Assembly: GCA_037903355.1 (NCBI GenBank)
Contig: JBAJFE010000025.1
Span: forward strand, 310,001-374,000
Direction: 5' to 3'
DNA length: 64,000 nucleotides
Source: Trichuris trichiura
Lineage: Eukaryota > Nematoda > Enoplea > Trichinellida > Trichuridae
Part shown: in pieces, positions 51,167 through 63,046 of the stretch
Numbering within the stretch: position 1 is the stretch's first letter
Layout of the letters: every line of letters begins with the position of its first letter
The notes under the pieces: model-generated
What the model saw: the letters and a program-made list of their open reading frames with translations, nothing else
Told to the model about the DNA's origin: nothing
The model's database searches: none
Made by a program: the position numbers and the translations under genes

Positions 51167-51981
51167 CTGAAATGAACATTACCCCTTTGTAGGCCAATGA
51201 AAATACGTTTTAACTCAGACACTTGTGTCAACTTTGGCCTCCCTTCTCAAAGAAAACCGATGTCATTTCCTTAATTTCACCTTAGCCGTATGCAGAATTA
51301 AGCGAAAACATGTATACCTGTTGTAGTAACAATGCAGAGCTTCTGATTTCATGTGTTTTCCAGAAAACAGGGCTCCTACATGAGCTTTGCTAGGAAACAT
51401 ATTGGGTTGTTCTAGTCAGGGCTTGCACAGTATACAGAATTTATTAGCTGGCAATATGCATATACGCGCATAATGGTCAGCCATTAGCCAGAGTAGAAAA
51501 CGCTTTTAAAAAGAGTTGGAGTCAAGGTAGCCATGTCAATTAACTTGGAAAGGTTACTGTGCGGCAGTCTGCCGCTCTCTTATAAAAATAAGTTTAAAAA
51601 TTTATCATCCTCCAGCAAAAAAACAGTTCATTATGAATACCTAGTTCCATACCAAGAAATCATATCTTCACGTTTTAAATATTGCGTATAAAAACTCATG
51701 AATTGTTATTTCAGCGTTTATCAAAGAAGTCAGACTGGATGAACTGTAACTTGTAGGCGATACGAATATCTATTGTTGTGGTCCACTTCAGTTTTGACAT
51801 TGCATTAAACATTCGATAGTTTGTTCAGCAGTTTGGTAAAATTTTGGTACTTTTCCTATAGCAGTTTCAAATTTGAGAAGCCATTCAATAATTTAAGAAA
51901 GTAGTTGAACTTGTCCTGTTTGGAATGAACGTAGATCATAACACAGTATTGAAAGAATGGACGACTGAGTGGTATTCGCCG

Positions 51982-52010
51982 CTGAAGACGGGTTACGATT
52001 GACCCGGAAA
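51982..52010 (+). ncRNA. Hammerhead-ribozyme-like core, copy H (best core)
   Basis: CTGAAGA (51982-51988), CGGGT (51989-51993) pairing perfectly with ACCCG (52002-52006), then GAAA (52007-52010), followed by the self-complementary CTCCGGAG. Here stem II abuts both conserved blocks with no extra base, exactly as in a canonical hammerhead. Stem III would be the CTCCGGAG palindrome; stem I is not obvious. Confidence 0.45.
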
Positions 52011-55000
52011 CTCCGGAGATTAAAGGTTGTTGTACATTTAATGGGGCATTCACTCCGCGAAAAAATAATTCATTATGAATACTTAAAGCATCTTTCTTCT
52101 ACGAAAAGTTCACACAAAATTACATTGGAATGTAAATGAACCATGAGTTCACCCTGCCAGACAAGGAAAATTCTGTTTTGAATTCACATGAAATTGAGTG
52201 AACAGTGGAACTATTTTCCTTGTCACAATACAATTACGAACCTCTAATTGCAACACTGTAGCACAATGATTGCGCCGATTTATGAACTTAGCTTTTGTTG
52301 GCATGTAATATGGATACCTGTGCTTAAAAAGTTTTCAAATTTTGAACTTTCGCATTTAAGTTATAACTGCTATTTGCTCGCTTTCGGCGGAGCATGATTG
52401 GTTGCAAAGATGTGCGTCCTGGAGAACAAGATCTGTTTCTCTTTGTGTATAACAATACAAACTCAGGTAAAAGGAAGCAACGTAACGCCATTAAAAAATG
52501 AAGTCAATCCCTCCGCTGTGAAAAGAGCACGCTCTCTCAATGGAGGATAACTACAGGTGACAAATGAACAGTAGTAACGGTACAAACGTTGCATATTTCA
52601 GGTTGCAGCTTAGCATTAGGTTTATTTACTGTCAGTTTGCTTAAACAGTTTCAGCGCCACTATTAGTTTACGGATTACACACCACAGACTATCTTCCAAT
52701 GCAATTGTACATTCCATGGGATTAAAGCATATTATCTTCAGCTCATTTGTAATTGCTCCTCTTCATTGATAAAAAAAAAGTGAACTAGATAGTTCTACCG
52801 ATAAAAGTACAGCAATTCTAATTCCGTAAAAGGAAACAGATTAACATGAAAACCTACAGTGCCGTACCAAGAAACTACATTTTCGAAGCAATTCTAACTA
52901 GCTTTAAAGCTCTTAATGGAGCATAAATTCAAACATTTCTAATTAACTTTATGCTGTGGACAGAACAGCTGTTGTTCTAAAAGCTCCATTGATGGCAATA
53001 AGGTCAATGGAAAATGTCGCTTTTTATTAATCAAAACCATTATTATTCTTATAGATACCCGGCAAAAAGCAATCAAATGTTGAGCAGCATTGTAATTTTC
53101 AAAGCATTCAACTTGACAATGTCGTTTTGTAAAAATACATCCATAGAATTGCTTAAGCAAACAACATATTTACTGTCGACACATATGCTCTTAATTTTAC
53201 TGAACATGGAGATCTATGCTACTGAAGGAGAGAATATGAATGGCATCTCCTTGTAACAGGCTGTTTCTCATTATTCACGCTCAGCATCATTTATTAGGCA
53301 AAAGGTTTTACTTAACATAATGGTGGTACGGACAATACAAGTTTTATTTGCAGTTTATTAGCAAAAAGCACGCAAGATTACATCCACTTGGAAAAGCGCA
53401 ACTTACAGTGCACATTTCCCCAGTTTCATCTGGTATTCAATTTAAAGGCTCATTGACTATTAACGGAAGATGTCAGACTATTTTATAGGAAAAAACTAAC
53501 GGAGTTTCATGCCAACTTAATTACGTGGAATATAAAGAAACGTTCGTAGTAATAAATGCTCCCTCAGTTACAAATCAGATTTATTCCACCTTAGATGCTA
53601 TCTGAAGCTATTTAAGCGAAATTTAGCTGACTGCGCAAAGAAAAGAAGCGTCCTATGTTTAAAGCAAAACAACACTTTTCGCAACTGAGCAGCGTTGTTT
53701 CACATTTCTGAACTACTTCAGCGCAGTCATTTATTAACCAAAGTTGGCACCCAATAGTTATACGAAAACTTAAGAACACTTAAAGAACAACGGAAAGAAC
53801 AGGTTAGGCAAACTTACAAAACAAATAACAACTGAAGAAAATGAGCACGTTCAACACTTAACGTTGGGATTGCGGAACCGGGTTGTCCTTGAATTGCTGT
53901 TTTTCAGGCGAATTTTAATTTTAGAAAAAGCTTACACTCTTTCAGCAAATACATGAACAGCACTGCTGTCTGTTTTATCAGCAATTATCAACACGCCTAC
54001 TGGGCAAACATCCCTACTACAACTACTGTTCACTCATGAGCAACTTCCGTGCTGACGCAGTCTCAAAGGATAAAACGGGAATTCAGCTGAGTAACCTTCC
54101 TCAGTTCACTCATATTTGATCTATTCACTGAGATGCTCTTATGCCAGCCCATCAACATGAAATTCCTTTAATTCTTTACGACTCCATTGCAGTGATACAA
54201 CTTGCATGTTTTTAATAAAATCCATTTTTTATGTAGTTTAGGTGTCTGTCTATAGCATTTGAAGAAATAGAGAAAACTTTATCAAGCTTTACTGAAGTGG
54301 AACAGTATGACTATTCAGGGAACATTGAAAGAGATCAAAACTTTCAAACTATGGCTCAATGCCGTGCAAACCTGCATTGGTAGACGACGTAATGAATACT
54401 AATAAGATAAACTAAAATTTGAAGAAACGCCAAATACGTTCATGGATGTTCCAAAAGCGCAAGATTCGCGTTTTGACACACTAAGAAAACCATGCTAGCT
54501 ATACACTCATTTTTAGTCTATTTTGAAAAAGCAGGAAGTTCTCATGAATGGAAAAGGTCATTCTAAGTTTAAAATTGAAGGAAACCGATCATTGAGATAG
54601 TTCACTGCAGCACAACCCTACCAACAGGTCGCACTATCTTACTACAAATCCTGCCACTAATCCAACCGTTTTAATAACAGTAAAACGGCGCCCCTATTAG
54701 GTAATAGGTAAGGAAAAGAAAGGCCAAGTAAGAATGCCTGCTGCAATTCCATAGAAGGATCGGTAATTCATACATTGCGGTTAAGGAGCATTCACGTTGC
54801 TACAATTCTCGCGCTATTTGCAAATATGCATTTTGTTCAACATTCAGTAAATGGAGACTTAATTGAACCGCTAAAAAATGAAAGAACGGATGAGACCGCA
54901 CCGTTGGGTACAAGAGCTTTTGTTTTCAGATATACCAACATTCTGACAACAAAAACAAGCAACAAATAATCAGCACTACCGCATTTTAAGTTTCTGAATT

Positions 55001-58000
55001 TTAGCAGCACTAGTTCAGCAAGTAGGATAATTTCTAGAGTTGATTAAGTCGTTCGTTATTCAAAAAAATTGAATCTGGTCCTGAATAAAAAAGGAAAAGA
55101 TTTCCATTTAGGCTATGTTAACCCGACGAGGAAAAAACTGCTGCTCCATATAGTGAACAAAACTGGCAAACCGGACGAAACGCAAAACTTCAGGTTTCCT
55201 GCTTGACAAACCAAACGGTAGCATTAATAAGTTCGTGCACGTGATTTTCACGCTTCTCAATATTACACTTTCGCTTTTGTGCGCACTTGTATGCCGCGCA
55301 GTGGTCGGCGTAAAACGCAAACTATTCGTCACCTAATTGGCGAGCAAACATCTAAAAAAATTTAAAAACATTCTAAGATGTCACCTTTCTTAGCCGAATC
55401 GAAAACGTCAGAGATCACTGCCCACTTTCTGCCGGCTATTCAACCATCAAAATTGCCTTTTACGAAACGCTTCCTGGTAGAAAGTCAACTGATTTTTATT
55501 GCTACCCGAATAGAGTTAACCTGTAGGTGTGGATCAACACAGATACGCAATCACCACTTGAAACGACATAACGCTCTAAGAAAAATAACTATTGAACCAT
55601 CTAATGGGACATTCACTAATTGATTTTGATACAAAAAAAGTGACTTTGAAATTATAACTGATAACCACCCTAACATACATTATTTTTAGACTTTTCTTCC
55701 TGTCGTCAAAAAATGATCTTTTATTTTTGCTAATGCTATGCAATGAGACTACACTGATACTTTTAATCATCCCAATTGGTGAAAGAAGTTAAAATTTCAT
55801 AAGCTTAAAGTTCCATTAATCGATAACACCGATTCGGTTATTTTCAATAGAAGAATCTGCAGCGGTTCAAAGAATTTTAGATGGCCTCCACTTGTTTATT
55901 AAGTGCAAAATTTTTGCCAGTTAAAGCACAGGCAAGTGCTTCAGCATTTCCGAAACAAAATTATTAGTACAATTAGCAGAGTTACATTTCACGCTTACAA
56001 GCGAATGTAAAGCAACTGAAGTTTAATTTCAGCCAACTCGCTTCATGCATACATGATAAGAATCCGTTTAAATTCCTCATAAAAAGCAACCACTGAACAA
56101 CAATAGTTGGCAGAAAAATAACAGACATTTTCACAAGCGTGCGCGCAGTGAGTGTGACCGCCAATTGAAGTTTTTTTCTTACGACCTTAATATGATGGTG
56201 AGACTGCAGGTTAAAATCCCTGTTCAGATTTGTATCAATGTCAGTCAAACGTTTTTAAAGAGCAGTTTTAATGCTACCAATAAGGAAAGGAACGAAGCTC
56301 TCAAAACAGATTGGGTCAGTCGTCGGTTTGAAATCGTCCTTTTATGCTAACTGACGCTTTTGGAACCAGCCGATCCTGAAACCATTTCCTTTTATTGTTC
56401 CTTCTCTTACCGGTAGCAATAAAACTACTTTCTAAAATGCTTCACTGGCACTGATAAAAAAGTGAACAAGAATGCCATTATTACAAGAGATATCTTTTTA
56501 TTAACTCTATGTTCATTAACCATTTAATACTGCATTTTTAGGTTTTATCATTTAGCTCATCAAATGGGGGCAAATAAGCTGATTAAGAAATTGAAAAAAT
56601 AGAAGTTGATGCTTTCCCATTTGAAGCGGAGCAGATCCTTGCAATTACAGCGCAATCGCAAATGCAGGTTACATCGCAGTCCATGTAAGAATGTTGCTGA
56701 TGGGATTTTAATGCCATGCAGATGTACAATGTTTAGAAAAGGGACATTTGCTACGGCCATCCCACCACTTAACTATCCCACTATCGACTATATGAAGAAG
56801 CAATCACTCTTGTTGGAGTAAACTGGCAACCTACCGCATTTGGTTCCTGGGAAAGATGAAAAGGGAAAACCCGTTTCGACGGCATCACTTGAACGTCCGC
56901 ATATGGCAAACGTTTTTCACAGGATAATAGTCCTTCTTATTCGACGTTACTTTTATAGGATGCTACGCAATATCAGTCGTGATAAAAATTGCTAAATTGC
57001 TTAAAGGACTGTCGACCAATGAACGGCAAAGTGGAGGCAGCTAAAAAGCAGGTTCCGGAGAAACCAGTCACTGGTGGGCAAATAATTTTCGTTTTGTAAG
57101 AAATAAAATTCTATGTGACTTTGTTATTTCAGCAAGCAATAGAAGCAGCCTGTCATAATCTATTTTGGTTAACTGCTTGGCAAACACTTTAACAGTTTTG
57201 TCACACAGCTGCCCACGTGCTGTAATCAACTTCAGTTCACGTGGCTCAGGGACGCCTGGCTACTTTTTCTTACCATCAGATAACACTTCCGACATACCGC
57301 TTAGCGCTTACTGATACTGATACTGCTAATAGCCTTTTATTATCATTCAATGTTACTTTTATTCGTTCAGTTAGATAAACGAATTACTCAGTCTTTGTTT
57401 GCTATGCATATTTATTTTTACGTAAATTCAGTTCGCATTTCCGCTTTAGTCAAGCAAGGACTTCCTAGCAAAAACAGCAATCGCAAAATTTGCAAAAAGT
57501 CAAACAGCTACCAGCACAAGTCTTTTTCTACGTTAAGTGTGCCAGCAAAGCTACAAATTAAAAAATTTTGCAAAAAGAGCGGAAAAGAAGTGATGGTAAT
57601 TTGTCTGCGTAAAACAGCATTACAGGTTATAGCTTAAAAAAATTTCTTCCCACAATTCTTTCCACAGCTAAAAAGCAGCTCTCAAATCTATCTTTCCTTC
57701 AATGTTGCATAACGCTGGCTAACCTACATTTCTGCCAATAATAGGATAATCGTACAACATTGGTATAAACTTGGTGAGATCGCTTCAGCTTTTCCCACAT
57801 GTTCGTATAATGCCACGGAAAAATTTAATGCGCTCTGAACTGAGCAGTGTTATCAGTATTCATGGGAAGTAAGTAATTTTGCAGGCCCATGTTTTGCAAA
57901 TACGCGGAACAGGAGAATGAAAAAGCAATACAAATCATGTTGTATGTTTCAAGATAAGAGCTTCGTTCGGTCGAACGTCCCAGATTAGTTTTTAAGCCTA

Positions 58001-60569
58001 CATCAGAAACGTTGAGACAACATACTAAGTTAGAAGCAACAATTCCTTTTTTAATTGCAAGTAAACTAGTCGACCAACCTTGCTTAATTTTCCTTATCTA
58101 TCAAATCTCAACAAAGCTCGCGAATGCTGCAGTTGGCTCTTGGAATGCAATGTCACTTTTTGGCGCTGATACGACATGATTCATGTAATAGTAAGAAAAC
58201 AAGTTCAGAAGTGGGCCACATATTTTTTTAATTCGGGCAGCGAACCTTTGATACACAAAATCTTGGTGCCTTCTCGCTAATGAATGCAACGTAAACACTG
58301 CAGTGACAATAGTAAAAGCAAACTTCAATTTTATTATGATAGATCTACGTATAATCATGACTTGTCTTATCAATGTTAGTACTTTCAACGGCTCTTCATT
58401 GGAATCGCATTGCTAAGTATAGATACCATGCATGAAGCGAGCTTCTATGTACTACAACTGTAGTGATACTAATTGAAGAAGTAGTTAACCGTTTACTGAC
58501 TAATGCCTAAGCCCTGAAGAGCCAACAATTTTTTGCAACTAGACCAATACTCTGAAGGTAAATTTGACCCTTAGGTCATCTGTAACGTGCACGAATTTTA
58601 TTAGCATCAGGAAACAAGAGAAAATATCGAACATGATTACAGTTCGCGATTCAATTAATTGAACGTATTGCCACCAACGTAAAACGACAAATTCGGAAGA
58701 ATAATCGCGGTTCGAGCATGGTAATGTTAAAGCACATCGCGAATTGAAAATGGCGAGCATACGGCCGCCTTTCCTAACCCCATTTTGATGCCTTCCACCC
58801 ACGTGTTCTACCTTGCAACGTCTTTATTTTTTGATTGTTGAAAGCGAAATTCTCTAAAAAACTTTTGCGTGCTTTCCTTATCATCTGATACTTCCACAAC
58901 TTCACTGACAGAGTTTATAAATGACGTCGTCGGAGCAGTGTTTTCAGTTTTACCAGCGAACAGCTCAACGCTGAAATTTATTAATAAAACGAGTAACGCT
59001 CCGTTGCAACAAGACTTTGTTGGTTAATTCATTTCATTTACAATAGACTGTTGCGACAGCAGATTCGGAAAACAGCAAAAGCCTAGCTGAAGTACAGCTC
59101 AATGGCACATGATAACAAAGCAAGAAACAAAGATCGGTGCCACTTACAACGTCAGGTAACATAAAAGCGCATTAAGCACAGAGCCTATTTAACCTCATAC
59201 TAACTGTAAAGACGTTTTACCTGAAAGGCAGTATCGTGTTTCCGCGAATAGTTGTGGCGGACAAAATTTTATTGATCTCAATGCTGGAGTGGGGAATCGT
59301 CAACTTAAAACGGTTTTTTCTATAAGCTTGCATTAGTGTCCAAAAGATCGTGGAGAAAGCAGCTGCTCTGCCTTTTACAAAAGTGGAAATGAAATGAAAT
59401 GAAATAATGGAAAAAACAATAAAAATAAGTAACATAGAATCATCAAGGGAGTTGAATGAAAAGATAGAAACAACAACTTAGAAGGTAAGTGGACTACTTA
59501 AACACCTCAGACACGATAAAAACCTGCAAATCTACGCAGCACGATCTATAAATGAGGAATAAAAGTTTTCGATTCATTTGCGCATCAGAGAGAAAGAGAG
59601 AGTTTGGAAAAGCAACCAACTCATGGCTAATATGTCCGCAGCCTAGTTACGGGAGTGCTACTTTTGATATAACCAACACAATACCATTTAGCTTAAATAA
59701 AGCTCAACATCATTATGACCCCAGGCATTTTAAATGAAATTCCCATTACTTTGAAAGCCCTTAGCGTACTATACACTGAATAAAAAGATGATGATTGCTC
59801 AGTTCTCCCGGTGAACTGTCATTATTACTATGTAAATGCATTTCATGTTGCATGTTGCGGTAAGAATGGAAGGAATACAATGGACGTCCGCACAAAAAAA
59901 GTAGAAGTAGCTAACCGATAATAATCGGAAGAAAGGAATATGTTACGCAACCCTTCGAGACAATATGAAATAAATTATCTCTGCGTCCGCAGTTACCAAA
60001 AATCGACGTAGACGTTCTGTTGCAAACAATTAAACGACTGTCTTGGTAGCAACAGCCTACCTATTGTTTATGGATAAATGAATTAAATGGTTGCAATGGC
60101 AAAAAAGTACAAACAAAAACGACTTTGGTATCTTCACACTATCCGACATAAACAGTTTCATAACTTTTATCACGTCTTTCAAAGCGTACTGCCTAAATGA
60201 AAATTTAGAAAAAATATAGGCCACTTAGGACATCTTATTCATCATATCACTATTCCTTGAAATTGTTTTCGCAGCAGAAACAAGAAAAGCTGCACCAATC
60301 ACGGAATGGAATGCAAATTGGCAAAGTGATTGCACTTAAATTAAAATCTTACAATACTTAGCGCTGAAAGTGCTAAAGCGGATTCTGCCTAAGTCGAACT
60401 GCGAAGCGAAATGTCCCTGAGCATTGGATTTCATTACAGTTGGTGAAACGATCTTGAAGACGGGGTGCTGGTGAAACCTTCAAATCATTTGCTGACTTTT
60501 CGAATTCCATTGTTCTTTATACGGAGACAGAAACGTATTTGTTCATGTCGAAAATAAAGGAACTTTTGC

Positions 60570-60592
60570 GACGGAACGCGTCCCGTCTTCAG
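60570..60592 (-). ncRNA. Decayed hammerhead-like fragment, copy I
   Basis: On the minus strand CTGAAGA (60586-60592), C, GGGACGCGTTCC, but the GAAA block is lost. About 140 bases to the left, in plus orientation, TTGAAGACGGGG with GAAACC (from about 60452) looks like a second decayed copy facing it. Confidence 0.22.
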
Positions 60593-61785
60593 CGGTGTGC
60601 ATGACGACGTAAACAATCTGATTAAAGCTTAACATTAAAAAACGCTCGTCAAGAAATTTTTAAAAAACATTTTAAAATCGCCGGCTGAAAAAGTTTATTT
60701 CAAAGTTGTGTTTGCATCTGATTTGTCGCCTTTCACGATTGAACATCGCGTATTTTCTGTCTCACTACGAGACTCACGTAGCAACTTGAAGTTTTTGTCG
60801 AATAGGGAAGTGTTACACGTAGGTACCATCCTTCTTCACGAGTCAGAATGCTCTGTTCTAAGCACCGATATAACGTCACAAGCGAAAAGCCTAACCCGCT
60901 GACCTCATGTAATATCAAACATTGGTAAAGCCTGCTGCCAGTGACAGAAACCAATGTGTAGTAAACACTTTAAAATGCTATCCAGCAAAAGGTTTTCCTA
61001 TTTTTTTGAATAGATTTAGCTATTAATAAGAAAAACACTTTAAAAAAATGCCTTAACATTACATGGGTTATGGCTTATACGAAACAAATTAATTCCGTCT
61101 TCAAACATAGATCCCATCATTAACATATAGTCTTATGTAGGTGTAAACATTCCGAAATTCACAGCACGCACATTAAAGAGAGTTCTGGAAAGCGGAGGAT
61201 CGTGTGGCTAAAGACAACCTGTTACTCAGCGGCCTGATGCTGCTCGGCAGATGCCTTAAGCTCCGTTTGTCAACAAACTTTTCGTACTGGATACGAATAG
61301 TCTCCATACGGAACAACGAAGCTGTATACACACGTTACAAAAAACTGTGTGTGTTTTCAAGTTACAACACCTTGCTATTATTTCAACAGAGGGTAAAAAC
61401 TATTTCCACCCATTTCACAAGACCGGTTCAACAGCAAGAAAGGTTGCGCAAGTTAATCTATTTCATATTGAGTATGCCTCTATGATGTGTAAAAAGATGG
61501 AAAATTGGTATCGAAAAAACGTACAACAATAGCAACTGTCGAAGTAGGTAATTGTAAGTATGCCTTAACACTGATCCTCAGCCGATCGAACTGTAGCTGT
61601 TAGCATTTCAACATTTACATAAACTGAAACAGGTTATCTGTCACAAAAATCAGACGGGAAAAACATAAGTGATCAATTAAGCTTGAAAACGGGAAAAAGG
61701 AAGGCCATTAACCCTAATTTATTTCCGAACAAAAAATTCGAATTCCGTAGGACATGAATTACTATTACAGTGCAAGTATATTGTA

Positions 61786-61979
61786 CGTGTTTTTATTATG
61801 GGAGGGTACAAGTGTTTATTTTCACTTACCAATAAACGGTCCTTGGAAGTTTTCGGAGTTTTTCATGCTCCTGTTATTGTTATCGTTGACAACGAAGCAC
61901 GAAAAGCTCTGAAAGCTTCTAAGCACCGTTTATTGATAAGTGAAAATAAACGCTTGTATTTTTCCGTAATAAAAACACG
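61786..61979. repeat. Foldback element with about 88-base inverted arms
   Basis: Arms at about 61786-61873 and 61892-61979 match in reverse complement at roughly five of six bases, starting CGTGTTTTTATTA and sharing GTTTATTTTCACTTA and CAATAAACGGT. Most differences are transitions that would still pair as G-U in a plus-strand transcript. The inner ends (AAGTTTTCGGAG) recall the AGCTTTCGGG text of the element at 62.5 kb. Confidence 0.75.
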
Positions 61980-62528
61980 CACATGAAATTCAAAAACAAC
62001 GTTAAAAAGTTATTTGTTTTAAATGCAAATATATTAAACAAAACTAAAGCTCAATTCAAGGTACTAAGCCCAGTTGACTGATATACTTCTTTGTGTGAAC
62101 GGTACCAACTATTTACTTTCCGAATAAGTTCATAAAAACGTCTGATGATGCCTGAAGCGCCTTAGAACTGGTAAGAAGCACAGTGGTGAAGTTAAGTTAC
62201 ACACTGTATTTCACTTTTGACGTTTAACTGGAATAACAAATAAAGGCATCTCAAGCTCGCTAACCCTACCAAGGTTGCCACAGCCCTTCGCATTGGTAAC
62301 ATTTCTGTCACAAGTGACAATAGTTGAATTACGTTTCATACCCTCAATGTTTAGCTTCATAAAACGAGTTACAATATCTTGAAATACGAAAGTCATGGGA
62401 AAAACCTAAAAGTGTGAAGTGAGCTTTAGTCTTGAAAATGTGGTTTCTTCGTACGAGACCGTATGTTTTCACAATGCAAAAGCTTTATTATGGAATAATT
62501 CCCGTTTAATGCGTGTTAACTCCGGAGC

Positions 62529-62556
62529 TTTCGGGTCGACCGGGACCCGTCTTCAG
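62529..62556 (-). ncRNA. Hammerhead-like core in left arm of element D
   Basis: Minus strand: CTGAAGA (62550-62556), C, GGGTC (62544-62548), loop, GACCC (62533-62537), GAAA (62529-62532), then GCTCCGGAGTTAAC. The right-arm copy is its mirror image. Confidence 0.42.
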
Positions 62557-62614
62557 AGGTTGTGAATTATGGATAGGTTGTGAATTATGATTGGTTGTGA
62601 ATAATTCACAACCG

Positions 62615-62642
62615 CTGAAGACGGGTCTCGGTCGACCCGAAA
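62615..62642 (+). ncRNA. Hammerhead-like core in right arm of element D
   Basis: CTGAAGA (62615-62621), C, GGGTC (62623-62627), 6-base loop, GACCC (62634-62638), GAAA (62639-62642), then GCTCCGGAGTTAAC, in which AGCT and AGTT could form a minimal stem III closed by CCGG. Confidence 0.42.
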
Positions 62643-62953
62643 GCTCCGGAGTTAACACGCATTAAACGGGAATTATTCCGTAATAAAGCTTTTGCATTAT
62701 GAAAGTGAGCTTTAGTAGAAAATTTATCCGTTCACTCCCCCAGAGCGTAGCTTAGAAAATGTATCTGCAACGCTTACTCACAAACCAGATCTCTAAAATT
62801 TTCACTTCGTTTCGTTAAAAATTATTAATAGAACTAACACATTAATATTTCGAAAGACTGGGTGTCTTTTAACAGGCTTTGGTTGTTTCATAGTTGTTCT
62901 TCTGGTTCACGGGTTTGGCCTGTTTGATGTTTTTTTCCAACTCCCCAACACTG

Positions 62954-62982
62954 CTGACGACAGAACAAGAGCAGTTCCGAAA
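62954..62982 (+). ncRNA. Hammerhead-ribozyme-like core, copy B
   Basis: CTGACGA (62954-62960), then GAAC (62963-62966) pairing with GTTC (62974-62977), GAAA (62979-62982), then CGTACGG. One G-to-A change relative to copy A weakens stem II by a pair. Confidence 0.38.
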
Positions 62983-63022
62983 CGTACGGTATAGAAATTG
63001 TTCTGTATTTTCTCTTACAATT

Positions 63023-63046
63023 TGCTCATCCATTCATTGGTAGGGC
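63023..63046 (+). repeat. Conserved box of the hammerhead-like repeat family
   Basis: GCTCATCCATTCATTGGTAG followed by GGC, starting 44 bases after the GAAA of copy B, as in copies A and E. Confidence 0.65.

Larger units (their letters stand above)
62471..62700. repeat. Foldback element D: mirrored hammerhead-like cores
   Basis: Near-perfect 101-base arms (62471-62571 and 62600-62700) enclose a short loop. The arms begin AATGCAAAAGCTTTATTA and each contains a whole hammerhead-like core, minus strand in the left arm and plus strand in the right. The block GGTTGTGAATTATG is repeated about every 17 bases at 62559, 62576 and 62593. Confidence 0.8.

Noticed and set aside
54775..54969. Plus-strand frame resembling a signal peptide
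   Set aside because: It begins with TTG, not ATG, and no upstream exon supplying a start was found.
58101..58388. Minus-strand frame of 95 codons with a hydrophobic stretch
   Set aside because: No ATG at its start, no credible acceptor before it, no family match.
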